Shown here in pieces: positions 8,601 through 16,991 of a stretch of DNA of 47,602 nt; positions within the stretch are counted from its first letter, which is position 1, and each line of letters begins with the position of its first letter. Location of the stretch: the NCBI GenBank assembly GCA_029244805.1, contig JAQWQH010000104.1, positions 1-47,602 on the forward strand, given 5' to 3'. This stretch comes from Flavobacteriales bacterium. GTDB lineage: Bacteria; Bacteroidota; Bacteroidia; Flavobacteriales_D; Parvicellaceae. Position numbers and translations under genes: made by a program. The notes under the pieces are model-generated. The model was not told the origin of the DNA and did no database searches. It worked only from the letters and a program-made list of their open reading frames with translations.

Positions 8601-9770
8601 TTATCCTTTTGGATTAGCGTATAGGTTTACATCGTTACCAATAATTGTGTCTCCACACAGTATTACTAATCTTTCAATAATATTTCTTAACTCGCGAATA
8701 TTGCCCGTCCAATTCACATTCTTTAAAGCTGTTATGCCACTTTCATCAATTTCTTTTAAAGGTAAACCTTGGTCTTCACAAATTATTGCAAGAAAATGAT
8801 TAGCCAATAAAGGAATATCATCCTTTCTGTCATTTAATGAAGGCACATGGATTGGAATTACATTTAGTCTATGATATAAATCCTCTCTAAAATTACCCGC
8901 TTCTATTTCTTGACGCAAGTTTTTATTTGTTGCGGCTAATACCCTAACGTTAACTTTTATTTCTTTCTCGCCTCCAACACGCGTGATTTTATTTTCTTGC
9001 AAAGCTCGCAAGACTTTAGCTTGAGCCGAGGAGCTCATATCTCCAATTTCATCTAAAAAAATGGTTCCACCATTAGCTGTTTCAAATTTTCCTGGCCGTT
9101 GTTTATGAGCCGAGGTAAAAGCCCCTTTTTCGTGTCCGAATAGCTCACTTTCAATTAATTCTGATGGTATGGCGGCACAGTTAACTTCAACAAAAGGAGC
9201 TTTCTCTCGATTACTTTTTTCATGTAATTGTCTTGCAACTAGTTCTTTTCCAGATCCATTCCCTCCTGTTATTAATACTCTCGCATCAGAAGGAGCTACC
9301 TTTTCAATCATTTCTTTAATTGCGGTAACAGCTTGAGATTCCCCAATGATATCAGTTACTTTTCCCTTACTAACTTTTCGCTTTAGTTTTTTTACTTCCT
9401 GAACCACCTCCTTATTGTCGAGTGCATTTCTTAAAGTAACGAGAGTTCGGTTTAAGTCTAGCGGTTTTTGAATAAAGTCATAAGCCCCTTTTTTTATTGC
9501 TTCTACTGCAGTTTCTACATTTCCATGACCAGAAATCATTACCACAGGAGTTTCAATATTATTTTCTGTGATTTTGTCCAAGACCTCCATTCCGTCCATT
9601 TTCGGCATTTTAATGTCGCAAAGAATAAGGTCATATTTATTTTTTAAAATTAAATTCAACCCTGCTTTTCCATCTTCAGCAGTTTCAACAGAAAACTTTT
9701 CAAATTCTAAAATCTCCTTAAGCGTGCTTCTAATTGGCCTTTCGTCGTCTATTACTAATATTTTTGTCAT
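8601..9770 (-). CDS. Sigma-54-dependent response regulator, REC-AAA+, no DNA-binding domain
   Basis: With the ATG at 9770 the protein has 389 residues and starts MTKILVIDDERPIR, exactly at the receiver domain. Phospho-acceptor Asp52 lies in CDIKMPKMDG and the switch Lys in IQKPLD. The sigma-54 activator domain follows: Walker A GGNGSGKE at 169-176, the sigma-54 contact loop GAFTSA at 216-221, and LDEIGDM. The sequence stops after IGNDVNLYANPKG, without the Fis-type helix-turn-helix that ends NtrC. A longer frame from a TTG at 9794 adds only eight residues and is less likely. It follows the ABC exporter genes by 51 bases, and TTCATTTG at 9799-9792 could be its own promoter. It probably activates sigma-54 promoters from solution or through partners; no cognate histidine kinase is present. 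Confidence 0.9.
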   Translation of the reverse strand: MTKILVIDDERPIRSTLKEILEFEKFSVETAEDGKAGLNLILKNKYDLILCDIKMPKMDGMEVLDKITENNIETPVVMISGHGNVETAVEAIKKGAYDFIQKPLDLNRTLVTLRNALDNKEVVQEVKKLKRKVSKGKVTDIIGESQAVTAIKEMIEKVAPSDARVLITGGNGSGKELVARQLHEKSNREKAPFVEVNCAAIPSELIESELFGHEKGAFTSAHKQRPGKFETANGGTIFLDEIGDMSSSAQAKVLRALQENKITRVGGEKEIKVNVRVLAATNKNLRQEIEAGNFREDLYHRLNVIPIHVPSLNDRKDDIPLLANHFLAIICEDQGLPLKEIDESGITALKNVNWTGNIRELRNIIERLVILCGDTIIGNDVNLYANPKG

Positions 9771-9821
9771 GGTGTATTTTTTGTAGGTGCTCAAATGAAA
9801 AAATTGTGCCGTTTATTATCT

Positions 9822-11168
9822 CTACTTATGTCTAAGCCATTTAAACATTTCTTTGTAAGAAGCTTTTTTCCCGTACATGAGTATTCCGGTTCTATAAATA
9901 CGACCAGCAACCCAAGTAGTACCTACAAAAGTTCCAATTAATAAAACCATGGAGGTTATTATTTCCAGGGCTAAACCTTCTGCGCCCATGGAAACTCTCA
10001 CTAACATAACAATTGGAGAGGTGAATGGAATTTGACTACACCATTCTACTGCAACACTATTTGGATTGTCTATCGCCATAGCTGCTACGATATATCCAAA
10101 GATTAAAGGAGCGGTAATTGGCAAAATAAACTGTTGCGTATCTGTTTCGCTGTCCACTGCGGCACCAACAGCTGCCATTAGCGATCCATAGAGTAAGTAC
10201 CCTCCAATAAAATAGAAAATAAATAAGCCTATCATTAACCCCCAAGGAATTTGATTAAAGATTAAATCTTGAAATTCTTTTCCAACATCTTCCGCTTCAG
10301 AATTAACGGGTTCTATTTCTATTCCAACAGCAACTTGTTCCATTTGTGCTGTTTCTGCCATTTTTTGAGGGCTCATCATATCGGGAAATACGGCAAGGCT
10401 TAAGGTTGTTGTTAGCGTAAGGGAGAGTATTACCCAAATAATAAATTGTGTTAGGCCAACAAACATGATTCCAATAATTTTACCCATCATTAATTCGAAT
10501 GGTTTTACAGAGGAAACAATAACTTCTACTATTCGATTTGATTTTTCCTCTATCACTCCTTTCATGACTTGTATGCCATACATGAAAATAAACATGTAAA
10601 TCATTAGTCCAAATATAAAACCAACACCAGCGCGCATACCTACATTTTTTTCCTCATTCGAAACAACATCAATGGTATGTAGTTGAACTTTATTTTTTAA
10701 TCGAGAATAATCCTCGTTGCTAATATTGAGTTCTTTTAACCTTAAGCGTTCAATCGAACCATCAACAATATTTTCTAAGTGCCTTTGAACATTAGAGCTA
10801 GGAGCGTCTTTGTAGAATAATTTTCCAACACTCGTATTTCCAGAAACAATGTTTCCGGGTAAATAAAGAAAGATGTCATATTGGTCATTTTTTTTAAGGA
10901 AAGTTTTTCCATCATCAATATTTTCTATCCCCTCATCTTGACTGGAGGTAAGATGATATTTTTCCGACTGTAACAAGGTGTTACTTAAAACATAGGTGTC
11001 ATCTAGGACTAAAATGTTTAAATCTTTTTCTTCTTGTTGCCCCAACCAAATTGCCCCAACCAAGAATCCAACTATTAATATGGGCCCTAAAATAGTCATT
11101 AAGAGGAAAGATTTTTTCTTAACCCTTGTTGTATATTCTCGTTTTATTATTAAACCAATCTTACCCAT
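9822..11168 (-). CDS. ABC-2 type transporter permease (NatB-like)
   Basis: The 448-residue membrane protein opens with a short cytoplasmic segment (GLIIKREYTTRVKKKSF) and a first membrane helix (LLMTILGPILIVGFLVGAIWL). A large extracytoplasmic domain spans about residues 45-175. At least five helices follow, such as GFIFGLMIYMFIFMYGIQVM and IGLFIFYFIGGYLLYG. The segment MKGVIEEKSNRIVEVIVSSV is typical of the NatB/YhaP-like ABC-2 permeases, which pump ions or other small solutes. Its first eight bases overlap the ATPase gene, so the two subunits are translationally coupled. The substrate is unknown. Confidence 0.87.
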   Translation of the reverse strand: MGKIGLIIKREYTTRVKKKSFLLMTILGPILIVGFLVGAIWLGQQEEKDLNILVLDDTYVLSNTLLQSEKYHLTSSQDEGIENIDDGKTFLKKNDQYDIFLYLPGNIVSGNTSVGKLFYKDAPSSNVQRHLENIVDGSIERLRLKELNISNEDYSRLKNKVQLHTIDVVSNEEKNVGMRAGVGFIFGLMIYMFIFMYGIQVMKGVIEEKSNRIVEVIVSSVKPFELMMGKIIGIMFVGLTQFIIWVILSLTLTTTLSLAVFPDMMSPQKMAETAQMEQVAVGIEIEPVNSEAEDVGKEFQDLIFNQIPWGLMIGLFIFYFIGGYLLYGSLMAAVGAAVDSETDTQQFILPITAPLIFGYIVAAMAIDNPNSVAVEWCSQIPFTSPIVMLVRVSMGAEGLALEIITSMVLLIGTFVGTTWVAGRIYRTGILMYGKKASYKEMFKWLRHK

Positions 11169-12138
11169 CTTGATTTGTATTTTCGTTTGTCACTTCTTTT
11201 TTAGAGTTAGATTCGTTTTCGACTGCTCTAATAAATATTTCATTCATACTAGGAATAACTTTATTTACACTTTCAATTTCCACAGCATTAATAATTCCTT
11301 TGAGGAAGTCATTTAATTGAGTTCCTCCTGTTAGTTTGATAGTTGCTTTAGCATGATTTTTCCCCAGTTGCTCGTTGTTCACCATTTCCCATCCTCCCCA
11401 AATAGCGTTGGCAAAAGCTACGCCTGTACCTTTAAATTCAATAATGTACTTTTCTTCAGAAAATTGTTGTTTTACGTCATTTACTTTTCCGCCTAATATC
11501 TTTTTTGAATTATTAATGAGAGCAATGTTGTCGCATATTTCCTCGACTGAACCCATGTTGTGGGTAGATAATATTATAGTAGCACCTTCATCCCTGAGCT
11601 TAAGTATTTCGCTCTTCACTAGGTTTGTGTTGATTGGGTCAAATCCACTAAAGGGTTCGTCTAATATTAAAAGTTGAGGTCTATGCACAACCGTGGTAAT
11701 AAACTGTATTTTCTGTGCCATCCCTTTCGAGAGTTCATCAACTGTTTTATTCCACCATGTGTCTATTTCAAATTTTTTAAACCAAAGCATTAATTCTTGT
11801 TTGGCCTGTTTCTTTGACATGCCTTTTAATTGGGCCAAGTATACTGCTTGTTCACCAATTTTCATTTTCTTATAAAGCCCCCTCTCTTCAGGAAGATAGC
11901 CTATCTGCTTTACATGTTCTCTTTGCAAAGGTTTACCGTCAATCAGTATTTTGCCTGAATCAGGTGCAGTAATTTGATTGATTATTCGAATTAAGGATGT
12001 TTTTCCTGCTCCATTAGGCCCGAGTAAACCAAATATACTTTGTTTAGGAACTTTGATACAGACATTGTCTAATGCTCGATGTCCTGAGTATTCTTTAATA
12101 ATGTTTTTCGCTTCGAAAATTGGTGTTTCGTTGGTCAT
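11161..12138 (-). CDS. ABC transporter ATP-binding protein (NatA-like)
   Basis: The 325-residue protein contains Walker A GPNGAGKT at 40-47, a Q-loop region (IGYLPEERGLYKKM), the signature LSKGMAQK, Walker B LLILDEPFSGFDP and the switch His in LSTHNM. The YLPEERGLY variant and the extra C-terminal domain of about 95 residues (DUF4162-like) are typical of NatA-type exporters. It pairs with the overlapping permease gene. A near-consensus TACATTTT lies upstream on the minus strand, just after the dnaJ terminator, so the transporter probably has its own promoter. Confidence 0.9.
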   Translation of the reverse strand: MTNETPIFEAKNIIKEYSGHRALDNVCIKVPKQSIFGLLGPNGAGKTSLIRIINQITAPDSGKILIDGKPLQREHVKQIGYLPEERGLYKKMKIGEQAVYLAQLKGMSKKQAKQELMLWFKKFEIDTWWNKTVDELSKGMAQKIQFITTVVHRPQLLILDEPFSGFDPINTNLVKSEILKLRDEGATIILSTHNMGSVEEICDNIALINNSKKILGGKVNDVKQQFSEEKYIIEFKGTGVAFANAIWGGWEMVNNEQLGKNHAKATIKLTGGTQLNDFLKGIINAVEIESVNKVIPSMNEIFIRAVENESNSKKEVTNENTNQDG

Positions 12139-12160
12139 GTAGTAAATCTACTAAAAAAAT

Positions 12161-12188
12161 GTAAAAAGGGGAATACAAGATTCCCCTT
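12161..12188 (-). terminator. Rho-independent terminator of the grpE-dnaJ operon
   Basis: On the minus strand the 9-base arms aaggggaat and attcccctt enclose a 5-base loop and are followed by a run of T. The stem is perfect and GC-richer than its surroundings. It lies 26 bases after the dnaJ stop. Confidence 0.85.
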
Positions 12189-12213
12189 CAATAGTTAAGA
12201 TATGTAATAAGTT

Positions 12214-13314
12214 TTATCCAAATGGGTTTTTCACTCGGTCAAAAAAACTTTTGGTCTTTCCAGGCGTTGGGTTAAAGTTTTCACTTTCCTTTAATCCTTC
12301 TAAAGTTTGCCTTTCTTCTTTGGTTAGTTTTTGAGGGGTCCAGACTAGTACATTAATTAATATGTCTCCTCTACCGTAACCATTTAATTCTGGTATTCCT
12401 TTGTTTCTTAATCTGAGAACTTTACCGCTTTGTGTTCCGGGCGCAATTTTAATTTTTGCTTTACCATCGACTAAAGGAACTTCAACCTGAGAGCCCATTG
12501 CCGCGTCGACAAAACTGATGTGTAAATCGTAATGAAGGTCACTTCCATCTCTGTATAATGTATCATGCTCTTCTTCAGTGATAACAATTATTAAATCACC
12601 TGGGACTCCGCCTCCAGGAGCATCGTTTCCACTCCCTTGCATGTTTAATTGCATACCATCTTCAACACCAGCAGGAATGTTAATTGGAACAACAACAGGT
12701 TTCTTTTCTAATCCACTGGAATCGACTCCAGGTGGTCTTTTCCCAACAGTTTGACCAGCTCCTCCACAACTTGGACAAGTTGATGCAGTTTGCATGGCAC
12801 CTAAAATTGTGTTGGTTACTCTAGTTACTTGGCCAGAACCACCGCATGTAGAACAAGAATTGAATTCAACACCCTCGGCATTCACCATTTTGTTGACTTT
12901 AATCTTTTTCTCTACGCCGTTTACTATTTCCTCTAGCGTTAATGTCAATTTAACACGAAGATTAGAGCCTTTTCTTCTTCTAGGACCTCTACTTCTGCCT
13001 CCTCCGAAACCGCCACCACCTCCAAAGATGTCGCCAAACTGCGAGAATATGTCATCCATATTCATGCCGCCACCACCAAATCCTTGCTGCCCCATTCCAG
13101 CATGACCGAATTGGTCATATTGTTGTCTTTTTTGGGCATCTCCTAAAACCTCATAAGCCTCTGCCGCCTCTTTGAATTTAGATTCTGCACTTGTGTCATC
13201 CGGATTTTTGTCTGGATGAAATTTGATTGCCATCTTTCGATACGCTTTTTTTATCTCACCTTCAGAAGCGCCTTTTGAAAGGCCTAGTATGTCGTAATAA
13301 TCTCTTTTACTCAT
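12214..13314 (-). CDS. dnaJ: Chaperone DnaJ with a reduced zinc domain
   Basis: The 366-residue co-chaperone stimulates DnaK ATPase and delivers unfolded proteins. The J domain at 1-68 carries HPD at 33-35. A Gly/Phe-rich stretch fills about 70-110. The zinc domain has only two CxxCxGxG motifs, C154/C157 and C180/C183, rather than four, joined by a conserved [12 protein letters not shown] segment. The substrate-binding and dimerisation domains follow ([20 protein letters not shown], then [12 protein letters not shown]). As I recall, the two-motif form is normal in Flavobacteriia, so this is not decay. It lies five bases downstream of grpE and is clearly in the same operon. Confidence 0.95.
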   Translation of the reverse strand: MSKRDYYDILGLSKGASEGEIKKAYRKMAIKFHPDKNPDDTSAESKFKEAAEAYEVLGDAQKRQQYDQFGHAGMGQQGFGGGGMNMDDIFSQFGDIFGGGGGFGGGRSRGPRRRKGSNLRVKLTLTLEEIVNGVEKKIKVNKMVNAEGVEFNSCSTCGGSGQVTRVTNTILGAMQTASTCPSCGGAGQTVGKRPPGVDSSGLEKKPVVVPINIPAGVEDGMQLNMQGSGNDAPGGGVPGDLIIVITEEEHDTLYRDGSDLHYDLHISFVDAAMGSQVEVPLVDGKAKIKIAPGTQSGKVLRLRNKGIPELNGYGRGDILINVLVWTPQKLTKEERQTLEGLKESENFNPTPGKTKSFFDRVKNPFG

Positions 13315-13319
13315 GGGTT

Positions 13320-13895
13320 TTAGTTTCCAACAACAACTTTAGCAAATCGAATTACTTTGTCGCCTAATAAATATCCTGGTTCGATTACATCTAATACGGT
13401 TCCTTTTTTCTTTTTGGAAGGAGCTGGTATTTGCGTTAAAGCTTCATGCTTGTCCACATCAAATACTTCTCCTAAGGAATCCATAGATTTTAATCCTTTT
13501 GTTTCTAAAGTGTGCGAAAATTTATGCTGTATCAGTTTAAAACCTTCTTTCACAGCTTCGATGTCTTCACTTTTGTTATTGTTGTCAATAGCTCTTTGAA
13601 AATCGTCCAACACAGGAAGGAGATCTTTAATAATATCTTGTCCAGCAGTCTTAGTAAGAGTGATTTTTTCTTTTGCCGTTCTTCTTCTAAAATTATCAAA
13701 TTCAGAATATAGACGAAGAAATTTTTCGTTCGCTGCTGAAATTTCTGCTTCTTTTTGTTCTAACTCAGAAAGTTCTGGAACTTCTTCCATTTCTCCCTCT
13801 TCTTTTTCAGGTTTAACCTCTTCATTAGCTTCTTCTTCATTGTTAATCACCTCTTGGTTTTCAACGTTTTCCTCCGTATTTTCTTTGTTACTCAT
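13320..13895 (-). CDS. grpE: Nucleotide exchange factor GrpE
   Basis: The 191-residue protein starts with about 45 very acidic residues, then a long coiled coil ([20 protein letters not shown]) and the family core [15 protein letters not shown]. The C-terminal beta domain ends in [13 protein letters not shown]. GrpE dimers release ADP from DnaK. The operon order grpE-dnaJ is usual. The first in-frame ATG was chosen. The upstream gap of 197 bases to the TlpA-like gene holds inverted repeats that may be heat-shock control elements, but no CIRCE sequence. Confidence 0.95.
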   Translation of the reverse strand: MSNKENTEENVENQEVINNEEEANEEVKPEKEEGEMEEVPELSELEQKEAEISAANEKFLRLYSEFDNFRRRTAKEKITLTKTAGQDIIKDLLPVLDDFQRAIDNNNKSEDIEAVKEGFKLIQHKFSHTLETKGLKSMDSLGEVFDVDKHEALTQIPAPSKKKKGTVLDVIEPGYLLGDKVIRFAKVVVGN

Positions 13896-13951
13896 TCCTT
13901 CATCTTTTAAGTAGGAATCCTTTTTATCAAAAACGTGCCAATTAATCTGTT

Positions 13952-14027
13952 AGGTCAAAGTGGCAGAATATTGAGCTTCTCGTAGCGATTACTGCTAAGA
14001 TTGACAGATTTAGTGATCGATGTGTCA
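13952..14027 (-). promoter_or_regulatory. Inverted-repeat-containing upstream region of grpE (possible heat-shock control)
   Basis: On the minus strand, CTGCCACTTTGACCT (13966-13952) is an imperfect palindrome of TGnCA/TGaC half-sites. Further upstream, TGACA at 14002-14006 and TGTCA at 14023-14027 form an inverted repeat with 16 bases between. Both lie 57-132 bases before the grpE start. A regulatory role is inference only. Confidence 0.3.
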
Positions 14028-14039
14028 GTTTTGGAGCAT

Positions 14040-14067
14040 AAAAAAAACCAGTTAAATAAACAGGGTT
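14040..14067 (-). terminator. Rho-independent terminator after the TlpA-like gene
   Basis: On the minus strand, AACC-CT-GTT, a TATTT loop, then AAC-T-GGTT form an interrupted stem, followed by a run of about eight T residues. It lies about 26 bases past the stop of the thioredoxin-like gene. Confidence 0.7.
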
Positions 14068-14092
14068 CTATTGGTTGTTAACAATTAATTGA

Positions 14093-14665
14093 CTAGAGTT
14101 TTTCAACCAATTTATCTAAGTCTTGATGCAGTTGAATACCTCTTAAATTTTTTGCAATTATTTTACCATTTTCATCAATTAAAAAACTCATAGGTATGGA
14201 GTTTACATGATATAGCGCGGCTGCTTTGCTGTTCCAATACAATAAATCACTGACATGATACTTCCATATCAACCCATCTTTTGCAATTGCGCTTTTCCAT
14301 GGGCCAATACTTTTGTCTAAGGAAACACTGAAAATTTCGAATCCTTTGGCGTTTTTAAACTTAGCTTTACCGTACTTGTTATAGGCCTTTACAACATTTG
14401 GATTTTCTCTTCTACATGGTCCGCACCAAGACGCCCAAAAATCAATCAAAACTACTTTGCCGCGTAAATCAGATAAATTCATTTCCTTTCCATCAGGGCT
14501 TTTTAATTTAATATTAGGCGCAATGTCTCCTATGTTTGTCCCCGTCTGATTTACTATAATATGTGTTTTGTTCTTTTTACTTTTTTTCTTTTTAGGAGGC
14601 CAAGCAAAATTGGAAGCAGTTAACACTACGAGTGAAAGTATGATGATTAATTTAAATTGTTTCAT
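14093..14665 (-). CDS. TlpA/ResA-like secreted thioredoxin-fold oxidoreductase
   Basis: The 190-residue product has an N-terminal signal peptide (FKLIIILSLVVLTASNFAW), then a Lys-rich linker and an AhpC/TSA-Redoxin domain. The active site is FWASWCGPC, with C81 and C84 forming the CxxC pair, and the cis-Pro loop is SIPMSFLIDENG. Such proteins reduce disulfides in the cell envelope, for example during cytochrome c maturation, or act as general thiol reductases. No cytochrome gene is nearby. It appears to be a single-gene unit with its own terminator downstream. Confidence 0.88.
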   Translation of the reverse strand: MKQFKLIIILSLVVLTASNFAWPPKKKKSKKNKTHIIVNQTGTNIGDIAPNIKLKSPDGKEMNLSDLRGKVVLIDFWASWCGPCRRENPNVVKAYNKYGKAKFKNAKGFEIFSVSLDKSIGPWKSAIAKDGLIWKYHVSDLLYWNSKAAALYHVNSIPMSFLIDENGKIIAKNLRGIQLHQDLDKLVEKL

Positions 14666-14758
14666 TGTGTTTTAAGAAATTTAATTTTTTGAACTAAACT
14701 ATTTAAGTAGCAATTATTATTCCAAATATCTGTGGATAGTAGACTAAAGTTATTGATT

Positions 14759-16063
14759 TCAAATTCTTTTTATATCTGCCCCTAAATTATTCAACCTTAA
14801 TTCAATACCTTGATAACCTCTATCAATTTGTTCAATATTTTTTATTACGCTTTTACCTTCAGCTGATAAAGCTGCTATTAATAAAGATACCCCGGCTCTG
14901 ATGTCTGGAGATGTCATCGTGATTCCTCGAAGTGGTGATTTTCTATTCAGTCCAATAACATTAGCTCTGTGGGGATCACAAAGAATAATTTGAGCCCCCA
15001 TGTCGATTAATTTATCTGTAAAAAATAAGCGGCTTTCAAACATTTTTTGATGTATTAAAACACTTCCTTTTGCTTGCGTTGCAACGACTAAAATGATACT
15101 TAAAAGGTCAGGTGTAAATCCTGGCCATGGTGCATCTGAAATGGTTAAAATTGAACCATCAATATACGAATCAATCTCATAATTATCTTGAGCGGGAATG
15201 TAAATGTCATCTCCTTTTCTTTCTAGTTTAATTCCTAATTTCTTGAAAACTCCAGGAATTTGTCCTAGGTTATCGTAAGAAACATCTTTAATCGTAATTT
15301 CTGATTGAGTCATTGCTGCTAAACCTATGAAGCTGCCTATTTCAATCATATCAGGAAGAATTCGATGTTCGCAGCCACCTAGTTTTTCAACCCCTTCAAT
15401 ACTTAACATATTCGAGCCTAATCCGGTAATATTTGCGCCCATGCTATTGAGCATTTTACAGAGTTGCTGGATATATGGTTCGCAAGCTGCGTTGTATATA
15501 GTAGTTTTTCCTTCAGCCAAAACAGCAGCCATAATAATATTCGCTGTACCTGTTACAGATGCCTCGTCAAGGAGCATATAACAGCCTTTTAACCTTTTGG
15601 CCTCAGCTTTATAGAAGTTTGTTTTTGCGTCATAATTAAAATTAGCGCCTAGTCTTTCAAATCCAATGAAATGCGTGTCAATTCTTCTTCTTCCAATTTT
15701 GTCTCCGCCAGGTTTCGGTATATATCCTTTGCCAAACCTAGCCAATAATGGACCCACAACCATAATTGATCCCCTGAGACCTCCACCTTTTTCTTTGAAT
15801 TCTTCCGTCATCATGAAGTCAACATCTACTTCATCTGATTGAAAACTGTATTTTCCTTTGTCTAGTTTTTCAATTTTTACACCTAAAGCTTGTAATAGAT
15901 TTATTAGTTTATTGACATCAATAATGTCAGGAACGTTATCTATGATAACCTTTTCGGGAGTTAATAAAACAGCATTTATTACTTGCAATGCTTCGTTTTT
16001 CGCACCTTGAGGGATTAAATCTCCTTTTAATTTATTACCTCCATGAATTTCAAAAGCTCCCAT
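14759..16063 (-). CDS. murA: UDP-N-acetylglucosamine 1-carboxyvinyltransferase MurA
   Basis: MurA joins the enolpyruvyl group of PEP to UDP-GlcNAc in the first committed step of peptidoglycan synthesis. The 434-residue length and the EPSP-synthase-type repeats are standard. The substrate-binding K22-N23 pair lies in GAKNEAL. The loop residue that is Cys115 in E. coli is Asp121 here (PGGDKIGRRRIDTH). The Cys is the target of fosfomycin, and Asp variants are active but resistant in other bacteria. Asp at this place is, as I recall, usual in Bacteroidota. The gene lies 14 bases downstream of the DUF4290 gene, a conserved pairing. Confidence 0.96.
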   Translation of the reverse strand: MGAFEIHGGNKLKGDLIPQGAKNEALQVINAVLLTPEKVIIDNVPDIIDVNKLINLLQALGVKIEKLDKGKYSFQSDEVDVDFMMTEEFKEKGGGLRGSIMVVGPLLARFGKGYIPKPGGDKIGRRRIDTHFIGFERLGANFNYDAKTNFYKAEAKRLKGCYMLLDEASVTGTANIIMAAVLAEGKTTIYNAACEPYIQQLCKMLNSMGANITGLGSNMLSIEGVEKLGGCEHRILPDMIEIGSFIGLAAMTQSEITIKDVSYDNLGQIPGVFKKLGIKLERKGDDIYIPAQDNYEIDSYIDGSILTISDAPWPGFTPDLLSIILVVATQAKGSVLIHQKMFESRLFFTDKLIDMGAQIILCDPHRANVIGLNRKSPLRGITMTSPDIRAGVSLLIAALSAEGKSVIKNIEQIDRGYQGIELRLNNLGADIKRI

Positions 16064-16077
16064 TCTTTGACTATGTT

Positions 16078-16773
16078 TTATCTGTTATTCCTTTTATGAT
16101 TTTTATGTCTCCCTTTATTGTTGCTATTACTTTTGGACCTATTGTTATTTGATTTTTTTGGTTTTGAAAATGAGGCGTCTTTTGGAACAGACTTACTTCT
16201 CATGGTACGTAATATTTCGGCAGTATCTTGAAGGTCTGCAACGTCAACTGTTAGTTTACCTCCCGATAATTCTTCTAATTGCTTAATAATTGTGTTGTCG
16301 TTTACAGTGTCTCTATTCCAAAGCAGATATGATGTTTTTAGCAGATTTGCTATACGAATAGTTAGGTACTTTTTTTCCTCCCCTTCTGGATATTTTACTG
16401 CGGCAGAAATCATTTCTTCTAAAACTTTACCGTAATGGCCGTACTTAATTTTTTTGTGCGGATAATCGACTTTTTCTGGCTTTGACTTAAATGATTCTTC
16501 GCTTGGTATTGGATATGGAGAATCAACATCCAATTTAAAATCTGCCATAATAAATAGATGTGCCCATAATTTATGCGTGAAATCTTCTACATCTCTAAGC
16601 TGAGGTTTTAATTGCCCCATAACTTTGATTATTGCTTGTGCACACTTATTCCTTTCTTCTTTGTCTGCAATTGAAACACAGTGATGAATCATGTTTTGAA
16701 CGTTTCTTCCGTATTCTGGAATAATCATTTTTTCACGACTGGTGTTGTAATCTAATTCTAATGTTTTTAACAT
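16078..16773 (-). CDS. DUF4290 protein
   Basis: The start is taken at the ATG at 16773 (MLKTLELDYNTSREKMIIPE), giving 231 residues; the frame is open further upstream to 16830, but those codons lie beyond the family's usual N-terminus. The body is largely helical, with blocks such as EYGRNVQNMIHHC, DFTHKLWAHLFIMADF and KYLTIRIANLLKTSYLLWNRD that mark DUF4290. The C-terminal 40 residues are basic and low-complexity (SNNNRSKSNSNNKGRHKNHK). The function is unknown. It precedes murA in an apparent two-gene operon, a recurring Bacteroidota arrangement, which suggests a role tied to cell-wall synthesis. Confidence 0.85.
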   Translation of the reverse strand: MLKTLELDYNTSREKMIIPEYGRNVQNMIHHCVSIADKEERNKCAQAIIKVMGQLKPQLRDVEDFTHKLWAHLFIMADFKLDVDSPYPIPSEESFKSKPEKVDYPHKKIKYGHYGKVLEEMISAAVKYPEGEEKKYLTIRIANLLKTSYLLWNRDTVNDNTIIKQLEELSGGKLTVDVADLQDTAEILRTMRSKSVPKDASFSKPKKSNNNRSKSNSNNKGRHKNHKRNNR

Positions 16774-16858
16774 GATTTGTATTAATGTTCTTTTATTTAA
16801 ATTGTTTCCGACGGCAATAAAATGGAACAATTACAGCTTTACATCTACTTGATGTTTC

Positions 16859-16891
16859 CAAAAGTAGTAATAATATTATTAAAACTCCAAA
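16859..16891 (-). promoter_or_regulatory. Predicted promoter of the DUF4290-murA operon
   Basis: On the minus strand, TTTG (16891-16888) and TACTTTTG (16866-16859) are separated by 21 bases, matching both the -33 and -7 elements of Bacteroidota promoters. The leader to the 16773 start would be about 80 bases. A 14-base palindrome, taataatattatta, lies within the spacer. Confidence 0.6.
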
Positions 16892-16991
16892 TCAGGTGAA
16901 TGATTCTATATAGAATGCTGATTTTATATGCGATTCATGAATTTATTCATTAAATACATTTTTATTTCATTTGTGGAAATTCTGTTAATTT

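Noticed and set aside
12214-13314. dnaJ as a damaged gene because of missing zinc motifs
   Set aside because: The segment between the two remaining motifs is conserved and the rest of the protein is complete, fitting a lineage-specific short form.
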